From Epichloe hybrida (taxonomy: Eukaryota; Ascomycota; Sordariomycetes; Hypocreales; Clavicipitaceae), in the NCBI GenBank assembly GCA_019022495.1, contig JAFEKR010000013.1, positions 434,001-498,000 of the forward strand: 64,000 nt of DNA. The letters run 5' to 3'. A program made the position numbers and the translations under genes. This document shows positions 52,871-63,662 of the stretch, in pieces. The notes below the pieces were generated by a model that was not told the origin of the DNA, made no database searches, and saw only the letters and a list, made by a program, of their open reading frames with translations. The number at the start of each line of letters is the position of its first letter. Within the stretch, counting starts at the first letter, position 1.

Positions 52871-54568
52871 ATTCATAATTATAATAGAGAATATTTAGGT
52901 CTAGAACTATTATTAGATTAATTTTAACTATAAACTCTAGGTATTATAAGTCTTACTAGCCTACTACTACCCTTACTTTAAACTAAAATTAAGCTACTAC
53001 CTTATTCCTTCTCTAGGATAGGGGTTACACCTATAGCTACCTAATTATAACTCTTTATAGGGATAATAGCAAGTAAGAGATAGTTTATCTTTACTATATG
53101 TATATTAAGGTATATAAGCTAAAAGATAAGCTTAGTATACTATTCCTTAGAGAAACTAGCCTAGTCTAGGCTTACTACTAAGGTGCTTTATTTCTTCTTT
53201 GCTTAATTACTAGTATAAAGCTTCTTAACCTAGTCCTAGAAGCCTTCTAGAGTCTATTAAGGAGAACATTAAAGCTAGAATAAACTTGCTACTAGGCTAG
53301 AGCAGATATACCTTACCCCTATTAGCTATAGAAGCCTAGGTCTTAACTAACTACTAGTGCTTATTTTAGTTACTAGATATATTTAGCTACATAGTAAATT
53401 AGACATAGAACTAAGCTAGAATAAAGGTAATTATTACCTAGTAGTATTAATAATTCTAAACCTAATAGTTAAAACACGCGTTAGTGGCTGCCCCTATCTA
53501 GTAAGTTAGCCCTATTACTAAGCTAGAGCAGGGCTAACTTACTAATAATAAGATAGCACTAATACCTAAGGTCCTAAATTAAATAAGACTCATAGGACAC
53601 GTATTAGACTTCTCTTAGTACACTAAGCTAAGGCAAATTAGTAGCGGACTAGGCCTAGAATAAAGGTAAATATAACTTATAGATAGACCCTTTTCTATTA
53701 CCTACGCGTATTACTTCTTAGTTATAGACTTCCTTAGGAAGTCCTTGTACTTATAGGATTCCTAGGCGGATTAGAGCTAGATAAGTAATAACACTAAAGT
53801 ACTCATAGCTTCTAGCACTATTATACTAGATTTATTCTAAATCTATAGTAAACATTAGTAAATAACCTAACCCTAGCCTAGGGTAGCCTTAAATAGCTAG
53901 AAAGAAAAGAAAAACCTATAGGAAGTTTAATATAAAAAGAAGAAAAAGACTAGGACCCTAGGGGGGGGAGAGCTCTCTTTTATACTTATAGAGGGGGGGG
54001 GGGGATAATTTAGATAACTTACTTAAAAACGAAGCATAATATGATTAACAAATCTAATAACACATAAGTAATCTTATCCTAGGACTATACTAGTCTAGGG
54101 CTATAACTACCCTCCCCCTATGCTAATTAAACAAAACTAGGTACTTAGACTTTACTAAATATATAAGGTAAAGGTAAGCTAGAGATAGCTAAAAAGTAAG
54201 GCTATAGAAGAGTTAGCGCGAAAGTGAATAAGAAGTGAATTAACGCTACAAATCTGGATTTACTTTACCCTAGCCTAAAGTAAAGAGACTTAGGATAGAT
54301 ATGTTATTACACTAGAATAGGACTAGAAAAGGCTTATTTTATATATTTTTCCTTTCTTTTTTCTTTTTAATAGGATAAGGCTAGCGTAAGCTAGTAATAA
54401 ACACCTATAATAGGAAACACACTAAGCGGCGTAAACCTATCACAGGGCTAGCGCTAGCTTGTACACAGATGTAAGGGGGTTTTTCTTCCTAGTATAGGGT
54501 TTTCCCTTTTGACTTAGTAGTAGGAGTACTAGTAATAGCTATCTATAGAGCTAACTAGCGTAAATAAT
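52871..54568 (+). other. LINE 3' region, unresolved
   Basis: 1.7 kb between the last recognisable ORF2 motif and the LINE 3' end. I see no clear domain. G-runs (GGGGGGGG at about 53,951 and a run of about 12 near 53,992-54,003) stand out in AT-rich DNA. It could hold an RNase H too decayed to see, a long 3' untranslated region, or another insertion. Confidence 0.5.
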
Positions 54569-54586
54569 ATATAAACTAATAATACC

Positions 54587-55986
54587 CTTAGCCTATTAGA
54601 TAAGAAGTTCTCTAAGAAGGAAGAGACTTAACTAGTTACTATAAGCTTTAATATAAAGCTAAAGTAATTCCTAACCTAGGATAATCCCCTTATGTTTAAT
54701 AAAGGTATTATTACACTAGAGAATAATACTATTAAGATATAGTAAAAGGGGTAGAGTAATAAGTTAGAATTAGTTCTAATAATTAAATTAAAACGCAAAT
54801 ATATTAAGCAAAGAGCCTAAGGCACTTATATTACCTTAATTTACTAACTAGAAGCTTACTTTAACCTATTTATTACCACATAGCACTAAGAGCTAACCCT
54901 AGAAGATATAAAAGCCCTTAATTACTACCTAAAGTAGTAAATAAATCACCTAGAAAGAGGCCTAATATTTATCCTAATAGACCTTAAGAAAGTGAAGCTC
55001 TTTACCTTTGTAAATAAATCATTTACTAATAACTAGGACCTATCCTTATAACTAGGATATATACTTATCCTAGCTAATAAAGACTACACTAATAGTAAAT
55101 TCATAATTAAAGGCAATATTATATACTTTAGCTTAATAAAGAGCAAAAGAGTTATATAAAGCATGCTTACCTTAGAGGTTTATAGCATAATAGCTAGTGT
55201 TAATATAGCTTATATAATTATAATAACCCTAAACCTAGTTACTAACTAACTAAAGCTCCTAAAGATCCTAGTTATTATATATATAGATTTATACTCCTTA
55301 TATAAATACCTTATTAAGCTTAGTATAATAAAAGAGAAATACCTAATAATTAATATTATAGCTCTTTAATGGTTATATAAACGCTAAGAACTCTATAAGA
55401 TCTAATAGATTAATAAGAAAAATAACCTAGCTAATACCTTTATAAAAGCATTACTTAATAAGGCCCTTAAGAGCTTTATCTTAACTAACTAAAGAATAAT
55501 TTAGATAAAGGGATAGGTTACCTATGTGTAATATATATATAGTAAGAGAAAAGGTAATCCTCTAGGAGAGTAGCCATAGGGATAAGATATTAATATAGGG
55601 GATATACGCCCCTATAGTTAATATCCCTAGTAGCTATAGCTACGCTAGCTTACTAGGCCCTCCTAGTAAACTATAAAAATTAGTAGTAATATATAGGAGG
55701 AGGAAGGTATTATATTAGAGAGGGAAAATATTATATATATGCTATAGCGTAGGATATATATTATTTTAAGGAAAGAAAGGATTCAGAAGGGATTCACTTA
55801 TCCTTATATAAGCTTATAGGCTAAGTAAGATTATTATTTCCTTTTTATTAGCTAGTATATACTAAGATAGGCTATAAGTTCTTTTCCTTATATCCCCTAT
55901 TAATTAAATCATTAATTTGCCTTTCTTTTTTATTCCTATAATTAATATTACGCGTTAATAATTATATTAAAAGAGAGAGATTCTAG
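54587..55986 (+). pseudogene. Copia-1 pol remnant, 3' piece (RT/RNase H)
   Basis: Resumes copia-1 directly after the LINE duplication. It aligns with copia-2 minus strand left of 38,960 and ends with a copia RNase H C-terminal trace near 55,430-55,485 before a 3' untranslated region and the LTR. Confidence 0.8.
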
Positions 55987-56274
55987 TGTTAGAATAAAGA
56001 TAATATTAATCGCGCGTTATAGCCGCAATTACCTAGTAAAAGCTTAGGCTACACGCATGCCCTACACGTAACTTATAACCTAGCTTATTAATTAGCTAGG
56101 AAATATAAGGCTATAAACATATAGCCCTCTTTCCTTTTATTATTATAAATTCTAGCTTTTGACTTCTCTTTTTAAACACATATAACGTAGCCTAGAATAG
56201 ATAAATCGATGATAATACTATTCTTTGGGCTCACAACCTTCTTACATTGAATTCAATACCCTGTGAAACTAACA
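55987..56274 (+). repeat. Copia-1 3' LTR
   Basis: 288 bp, same length as the 5' LTR. Here the inner start is RIPed (AATAAAGATAATATTAAT) and the outer end (about 56,200-56,274) is unmutated (CTTACATTGAATTCAATACC). The element ends ACTAACA against AATAT. Confidence 0.93.
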
Positions 56275-56279
56275 AATAT

Positions 56280-57385
56280 ATTAAGGAACTTTATAATAGC
56301 TTACTTTAATAATACTTTAGTTTACTTTAAGGGATTAAGAAAAGACTATATAGTAAAGGTATAATTAATATTAAAATACTTATATTTTATAGGACTATAC
56401 CTTAATATTAATAAGTCTATATTTACTATTAAAGAGGTCTAATACCTAGGATATATTATTATAGTAAAACACTTAATTTATCTTGAATTTATAAAGATAG
56501 TAGTTATAAGGGAATAGGTAGTACTTATAAAGCTATAAGAGGTTTAAAGTTTCTTAGGGTTTATAAACTTTTATTATAACTTTATTAGTAACTTCTTTAA
56601 ATTAGTAATCTCTTTTATTTATTTTACTAAGAGAAATACTTTATTTTACTAAGGCCTAGAGAAAAATAAGGCTTTTAAAAGGCTAAAAAATACTTTTATT
56701 ATATATTCTATTCTTATATAATAGAATTTAGATTACTTTATAGTAGTAAAGGCTAATTACTTAGGAATAGCCCTTAGTAGTTATCTTTTATAGTTAGGAC
56801 TAAATAGTATATTATACCTAGTAGCTTACTACTTTACTAGTCTTATAGTATTATAGAAAAATTATATAATTTATAATAAGAAGCTACTAGCTATTATTTT
56901 ATACTTAAAGGTAGCGGCGCAGACCCGTTACAGGGCCGGCGCCGGCTCGTACACAGACGCAAGGGGGTTTTTCTTCCTAGTATAGGGTTTTCCCTTTTGA
57001 CTTAGTAGTAGGAGTACTAGTAATAGCTATCTATAGAGCTAACTAGTGTAAATAATATATATATACTTAAAGGTATAGTTAGTAAAGTTATAAGGTATTT
57101 TATATTTATTTATAATTTATATGGACTATAAGAACCTAGAGTATTTTATAATACTAAGACTAATATTAGAATAGTAAGCTTAATAAGTAAATATACTTAT
57201 ACTATTTAATTTCTATTTATATTATAAACCTAGTGTATAAGTATAATACCTAGATACTTTATCTAAAAGGAAATAGGACTAATATAAGGAGTCCTTAAGA
57301 TAGGGATAAGTTCTATAGCTAATTATAATTATATAACTATCTCTATTACTAGAAATAGACTTAAATAAACTTATTATAGCCTTAT
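56280..57385 (+). pseudogene. Gypsy RT/RNase H remnant, middle piece
   Basis: Resumes the gypsy RT after copia-1: FNNT (YxDD), YLGYIII, LQEVxSFLGFINFYYNF, then an RNase H-like VVKANYLGIALSSYLL. It is interrupted by a short LINE copy at 56,914 and by copia-3 at 57,386. Confidence 0.82.
56914..57061 (+). mobile_element. 5'-truncated LINE copy (3' end only)
   Basis: 148 bp corresponding to the last 143 bp of the LINE (54,426-54,568) plus an AT tail, flanked by the 14-nt duplication TATACTTAAAGGTA (56,900-56,913 and 57,062-57,075). This is the classic product of incomplete target-primed reverse transcription. Its first 55 bases keep CCGGCGCCGG and CAGACCCG where the full-length LINE has T/A replacements, so it is not RIPed. 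It is probably younger than most of the block, or too short for RIP. Confidence 0.92.
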
Positions 57386-57616
57386 TGTTAGTTACACCAA
57401 GGGATTGGTATGCACTAGTGCAACGTAAGGTCAGGTTTAATGATATAATAAGGTCTAAGGATTAAAGCTATCTATAGCGTTATGTGGCTATAAGAAAAGG
57501 GGGACGCGAGTCATGTGTGTGCCTCGCGTACGGGTGCGGCTAATTATAGTGTAGCGCTGCCGCACGTGCTTTACTTTCCTAGTGGTTAACCTAATGTTAA
57601 CCTAGTTATTGTAACA
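57386..57616 (-). repeat. Copia-3 3' LTR
   Basis: 231 bp. The outer left end (TGTTAGTTACACCAAGGG) is nearly unmutated while the inner part has TAACCTAATGTTAACC where the partner keeps CAACCCGATGTTGACC. Confidence 0.93.
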
Positions 57617-60600
57617 CTAGTAACTTCTCTTTTTAGAAAGAAAGTAGGGTAGGATAAATCTAGTGCTAAAAGAGGGAATTAGTAGGTATATAAATAAAAT
57701 AAGCCTGTGTAAGAATAAGTAAGTCTAATGTTAAATTCGGACTCCTTATTAGTTAACAATAAAATACAAGGAAAAATCACTTAATCCACGGATTAGGAAG
57801 CGGGCTTAATTAGGAGCTCTAAAAGCTTAAAAAACACAATAAAAATCAGAATCATTCAAAATAAACATAAGTGGATACAGGGAATTAAAATAAGGGCTTC
57901 TTATTGGCTTGGCCATGGTTGGACTAGACTCTTATCAATCTTATCTAGTCTCTAGTCTCTTTACCTAGCCTTTAACTCGAATTATAGCTTCGTTCGAGTT
58001 AATAAAAGTCTTGAGGCTCTTATTCGGAGATGCCTTTGTTATCGCGTTAGCAAGGTTATCATTGCCATTAATCCATCGTACTTTGTAGATCTCTCGTCGC
58101 TTGTATGATTACTAAAGTGCTATAATATTAATTATAAGGCGTTTCTCCTTTATAGAACCTAGCTTTATAAGATACTTATATAACAAAAAGGAGTCTATAT
58201 AAATAATCATAGGGATACGGTTAATCTTTAATTAGTCTGTAATTATGTTAAGGGTCATAGTAATTGCATAGGCTATATTAGCACCTTATACTATTAAGTA
58301 TAGTTTGGAAGTAAGGGCGCTATAGGTTACACGCTTACTCTTTATTAAGCTATACATACTAATATTGCCTTTTAAGGTAAATATATTATCTTTTGCCTCT
58401 TCATTACCGATTATAATTACGTATTCTATCTAGGAACTTAGGTCTTTGTTATTAGCAAGGGATCCATCTATAAACACGAATAACTTCGCATTCTTAAGGT
58501 CTAGAGGGATGTAATGTAAGCCTCGGTCTTAATATTGGATCTGCTAGTTAAGTCGCTTGTTTAATTAAGTTATATTATTAGGAGTTAGATCTTAATATTA
58601 TACTATGATTAATAGGTTGTAAAGGGCTTTAGGTTAATAGACAGTTGTAATATAACTTCCTTGTGCTTATTGTTTAACGTAATCTTGTTTTACAGTTAGT
58701 AATTACAGGTTAATCTACTTAATCTTCTTATTCTAGCCTTTCTAACGAAGTTCTATTAAGTTATTAGCGTTCTAGGTAAGGATATAACTATTAAAGATAA
58801 GGGGATTCTTAGCTAATAGCTTCTACTTTGGCTTTACTAAGAAATTCGCCTTTTGTAGTTCCTTCTCTTTAAGGTTGTAGAAATCCTAGTTACTAAGGCC
58901 TAGTGTATTATTAGTCTACATACTAACTACTCTAAAGAGGTTGTTATTATTCTCTTCCGTAATTAGCAAGCATAGGTTGTAGGATAAAGTCATTATCTTA
59001 AGTATCTCTTTGTAATAACAGAAGTAAGTTACGAACTAGTAGGTTCTAGCTTTTGCGATTCTATACAAAGGCTTAATAACTTCTATAATAGTTCCTTCGG
59101 GGAATAGATATGCTATCTGCTTAGGTAATATAGCAATAATTAATCTTACGAGCTGCGTTTTTAATTACACGTAAGCTTATGTGATATCTTGAATCCATAG
59201 GATAATTCCTCTGGATCTAAGCGATAGTGCGATTGCGATAATTAATTATTAGCTTAATCTTTAGATTATTAGGGATTAGGTTAGGATGAATTCCTTCCCT
59301 TTGTTATTTATCCCTTAAATCACAAGTTATAACTTTTTATATAGCGCAGCTATTCCTTTGCCTTTAATTTCTCTTACTATATAAGATTTAAAGAGTCTCT
59401 TATTACTATATTTAGTAGGATTAAATAGCGTGAATCTAAACACATTATAGGCTTGTAAAGTATTAATCTTAACCTAATCTAATAGCTTAAAGGGCTTGCC
59501 TAGAGTTATGATCTTTCCTTCTTAATGTAACTAAAGGGCTAGATCCTAATTAGCTTCTTCCTTTACTATAATAAATACTACACTTAACTTACTGTTAGCT
59601 ATAAGTTTCTCTATTAATGCTTCCTCTTAGTCTTTGTTTACTAAGTACATGGTTACTATATATTTAGTTCCTATAAGGTTAAATTAAACTATAAGCTTCT
59701 TTTATAGTCTTTTACGCTTTCTCTTAGGCTATAGTGGTTCCTTGTTTATTTCTAAAGCTTTAGGGATAATCTCTTTAATTATTAGGGTCTTATTTATATC
59801 TATAGCTTAGTCTTTACCTCTAGGTGTTAACTTGTAAAGTTCTTTAGCATAGTATAGGTTATAATAGTATAGTTTAATAACTATTAATTAGAATCTTATT
59901 AGTCCATAGGGTATTTAAAGGGTATAGGTTTCTCTATTAGTAGTAAGAAGCTTATAGGGGCTGTGCTATCTATCTTTCTCTCTCTATACATATACATCTA
60001 ACTGTAATAGAAGTTAGTGTGTTAGTAGCGTATCTAGGCTATTTTGGGTTCTTAGAGCATTGTGAACTTATTGCTTTGCTAGGAGTTATTAGACCTTATT
60101 AGTGGCTTTGCGGATTACTTTAGCTTATTAAATAATAAATATACTTAGCGGTGACTCGTTAGTTATCCATGAATATACACTAAAGATAAGAATCATAGGA
60201 ATAAGACTATTAGGGCCTGCTAAGTTATTTATAGCTTTTATAGCTATCTAAAGTTATTGCTTAGGCGTGAGATCTTAACCTATAGAGTCTATAATAATTA
60301 TATAGGCTCGCTATAATAGTCTGTGATAGCATTTAACTTTTCTAATGCTATTATAGGCCTTAACTAGAACTTTATTAATCTTAATTAATAGTAATCGTGT
60401 ATAATGCTTAAATTCTGCTAATGTAAAGTTCTTTCTAGTATTATGAATAATCTATTCTAGAGGACTAAGGTAAGTGTTAATCTAGTATTCACGTAAGGCG
60501 TTCCAAATATTACGTGCCTTCTACTTATTTAGATTAAGGAATTAGGCTGCTTAAAACAAGGTTATAGAATTAATAACATAAAGAACAGGTTATCTATCGA

Positions 60601-63426
60601 TCTAAACGATATTAACTATGATCTTGTAGTTGAACTTATAGTTATCTTTAATCATAAACTTGAATCTACCTAGGGCCTTTCCGTTTATTTAGCAATAGTA
60701 GTAAATTTCAGTTAATCATTTAATAGCCTTTGCTTTAATATCATGTCTAGCTCAGTTCAGTATCTTCGTAAGCTATTTAACTAATAGGTAACCAAATTAT
60801 TAATATAGTTAACAGAGTTCTGTTTCTAATAGGTGGAAAGCTACCGTTTCTCTAGCTTCTAGAGTCTACTAAAGATATCCCTATTTCCTAATAATAGGAA
60901 CTATCTTATTATCTTAGATTAATACATTTGTAAGGTTATTTACCTTAATGCATAACCTATCCATGTTATCTAAAAAGAATAAGAAAGGCATATATGTGTT
61001 AATTACATAGAAAGGGATGTCGCCTAGCTCCGTTAGTACGTTAACTACTCCCTTTGTGATCGCGCTCCTAGCACCAAATTCAATCATCTTTTCTAGAGTT
61101 AGTTTAATCTTTAGTAATAGTATTAATCTTAGCAAAGCTTATACTTATCTAATTCTAGCTATTAAGATACCTAAGGCTCCTATATTAGGTATTATCCCTT
61201 AGAAAACTTCTTTAAAGTAATGTTCCTTTAAAATATAAGAGGTTTTCACATTATTAAAGGGATTATGCTTAAGGTATATATGCTTAAATAATTCATCTCT
61301 TAGGATATTAATAACATTGCTGTTAACTAGTTAAAATCCTAATATAAAGAATTATGTAATACTTAGCTAGTTAAACTTTAATATAGAAGTCTCTTTAGCA
61401 TTATTATCCTTATCTTTATTATTATTAGACTTAATAAAGGTTTTGGCTAATTCCCACGCTCTATTAGCAAGGTTATTAGCTTCTTTAAATACTTAGCCTT
61501 CGTAAGCTATAAGGAATGCCTAATACTTTTTCTTTATTAGCAGTGATTAGTATCTCTTATTCTTCCACTAGCGCTCTTTTACCTCTTTCTAGTCTTTTTC
61601 TAGATAGTTTGTTAACTAGCATTCGTTCTTATTACAGACGTAGTATTTGCTATAGTTATAGCCTTAGTTATAGTAACCATAGCCTCTGTCTTAACCTTAT
61701 TAATTATATGGTTAGTTATAACAGCGGTCTGTGAACATCACCTCTAATTCGTTAGCATTAGTAGTACTAATAGTGCTTTAGTTAAATTAGGCAGCTAATT
61801 TGTTAGCTTTAGTGATAGAGATTAATTTACAGAGGTCTCTAGTAAGTCCTTTAAAGCTAGGTGAATAATTATATTTAGCTTGCTTACACTCTAGAACACT
61901 AGAAATTGCGCTTAGGGTCTGATAATAGAGTTCTATATTAACTATTAATAGGGGAAAGAGTCCTTTATAAACACGTTTAAGGGTTATGAGCAGAATCTTA
62001 AGGTAATCTAGCTTAGATTTATCTGGATTAGTAGTAATAATATTCCTAAGCGTTATACCGTTCTATTCTTAGCGATAGAACTATTAGTTACTTTCTATTT
62101 TAAATCATTAATAAACATTATTAACTATTTGTTTATATATGAAGCCTTTATTTGCTAGATAATCAAGGTAATACTACTTAGCATCACCTGAAAGCATAAT
62201 AGGAAGGGCCTTATGCATGTATTCCTACGGGAGATTTAGTTTATTGTATTTATTCTAGAATAAGTTAACTTTTAGCGTAAGGAAGTCGTATATCTTCCTA
62301 CTATAATAGTCATTATCCTTATAGCTCTTTGTGAGTTCTAAGATCTTTCTTATGATTTAATATTTAGATAGGATTGTCACTGTTTGCACAGCTAGGGTTA
62401 TCTATTACATTAGTTATTCCGGGATAATCAGCGGAATTATCGGATTTGTCAGGGGTTTAGGTGTGTTTCTTCCTAGAGGTGGTTATATAGCTAGAGGGTT
62501 ATTTAAAGCGGGATTATAAGGATTATTAATTAGGGGATTGTATATAGGAGAATTATATACTGAAGGGTAATGGATAAGGGTAGTGTAAATTAAAGGGCTT
62601 GTGATTAGAGGGCTTTTGAGAGTAGGATTATTTGAAGAGAGGAATTTACCTATAGTGATTTGCTTCGTGATTTTGTTTTTAGGCCACTATAACATTATTT
62701 CTTCTTTAAGGACTTAAATTAACAATTCAATGATCTTACTGCTTTGATTTTGAATAATATAGACGCTATTCTCGCATAGGCAGTCTTATAATTCGTGTAC
62801 TAAAGGTTATAAAGCTTAATTAAGTGTTTCTTTTGTCTAGCTATTAAGGTTATTACAGAAGATTTCCTAAAGGGTAAGATCTTTATATTAACCGCTCTTA
62901 TAGACATTAATCATCTAAGCAAGATAGTTATTAAGCTCCTATTCCTTAGTAGTCTAAGGATCTAATTCTCTTAAGCTCTCCTAGTTAGTAGTAATAACTA
63001 AGGTATGTTTTTAAAGTCATAGAGGTAAGCTTGCTTTATTAAGTCTTAACTAGGCAGGCTGCTTTCCTTTAGTAGTCTATAATAAAGCTTGTTTATTACT
63101 TAGGGGTGCTATTATTAATAGTCTTTAGCTAGCAAGGCTAAGGGATTTTTAACTAGTAGGGTTAAGGGGTTTTTAATCTCTAGTTTAAGAAGTTATATAT
63201 AGCTATAAACTCTTGGTTAGTTAATTGGTTTTCTTGTAATAGACAATAGGATTAATTCTTCTATTAATAGTTAGAGACTTGCTAATAGAAAAAGTTAAAT
63301 CCCTAGGAAGCCTAATATCTAGTATCCGGAGTCTATCTTCCTTTAGCACGCTTCCTTAGGTAGCTAAAGAAAGGCCTTTTCTTAAGTAATTCCTAGCTTA
63401 TCTATGGTTTTTCAACTACTAATTAG
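57617..63426 (-). pseudogene. Copia-3 gag-pol remnant
   Basis: Degenerate polyprotein on the minus strand. The longest recognisable surviving piece is the 73-codon frame at 60,914-61,135 with a fungal copia protease-region pattern (KGVVNVLTELGDIPFYVINT, then MPFLFFLDNMDRLCIKVNNL). A CCHC region lies near 61,620-61,660. The + strand frames at 61,017 and 61,516 are antisense shadows. Confidence 0.8.
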
Positions 63427-63657
63427 TGTTAGTTACACTAAGGGATTAGTATGCACTAGTATAACGTAGGGTTAGTTTTAATAATATAATAAGGTCTAAG
63501 GATTAAAGCTATTTATAGCGTTATGTAGCTATAAGAAAAGGGGGACGCGAGTTACGTGTGTGCCTCGCATACGGGTGCGGCTAATCATAGTGCGGCGCTG
63601 CCGCACGTGCTCCACTTTCCTAGTGGTCAACCCGATGTTGACCCGGTTGTCGCAACA
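63427..63657 (-). repeat. Copia-3 5' LTR
   Basis: 231 bp. The outer right end (about 63,540-63,657) is GC-containing and unmutated (GTTGACCCGGTTGTCGCAACA at the tip). The inner left end is RIPed. The internal side begins CTAATTAGTAGTTGAAA on the minus strand. Confidence 0.93.
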
Positions 63658-63662
63658 CTTAT

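Larger units (their letters stand above)
48021..54568 (+). mobile_element. Full-length non-LTR retrotransposon (LINE, probably Tad1-like)
   Basis: 6,548 bp inserted in copia-1, with 18-nt duplication ATATAAACTAATAATACC at 48,003-48,020 and 54,569-54,586. ORF1 has a nucleocapsid with repeated CCHC knuckles (near 49,102-49,190). ORF2 has an endonuclease-like part, then reverse transcriptase with the catalytic motif as GFIDNINIVAF (51,566-51,598; presumably FVDD before RIP), ending with an H-I-G-x-x-G-L-N-x-F-L Cys/His block near 52,456-52,590. Stops mostly replace CAG, CAA or TGG. I saw no RNase H domain, so the Tad1 assignment is tentative. The 3' end reads GTAAATAAT. Confidence 0.9.
36181..56274 (+). 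mobile_element. Copia-1: Ty1/copia retrotransposon inserted in the gypsy RT
   Basis: Flanked by the 5-bp duplication AATAT (36,176-36,180 and 56,275-56,279). LTRs are 288 bp each (36,181-36,468 and 55,987-56,274). Its internal region is in three pieces: 36,469-37,252, about 44,061-48,020 and 54,587-55,986. It was later split by copia-2 and by a LINE. Without them the element is about 6.7 kb. A CxxCxKxG-type knuckle trace lies near 45,430-45,490. The RNase H tail (trace of NTFIKALLNKALKSF) lies near 55,430-55,480. RIP has destroyed all frames. Confidence 0.9.
57386..63657 (-). mobile_element. Copia-3: Ty1/copia retrotransposon inserted in gypsy
   Basis: 6,272 bp with 231-bp LTRs (57,386-57,616 and 63,427-63,657) and target duplication CTTAT (57,381-57,385 and 63,658-63,662). 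Coding is on the minus strand. A protease-region trace lies at 60,914-61,135, and the RNase H tail (ANAITKASPNKSLKTF) near 58,005-58,065. Its interior keeps more CpA, TpG and CpG than copia-1, copia-2 or gypsy, so it was RIPed more lightly or fewer times and is probably the youngest large insertion. It is a different family from copia-1/2 by LTR sequence. Confidence 0.92.

Noticed and set aside
48021..54568. LINE as two separate elements because of the featureless 1.7-kb 3' part
   Set aside because: The 18-nt target duplications flank the whole 48,021-54,568 unit and its last 143 bp match an independent truncated copy, so a single insertion is simpler.
61017..61734. Two + strand frames of 61 and 72 codons in copia-3
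   Set aside because: Antisense to the protease and zinc-knuckle regions of copia-3.
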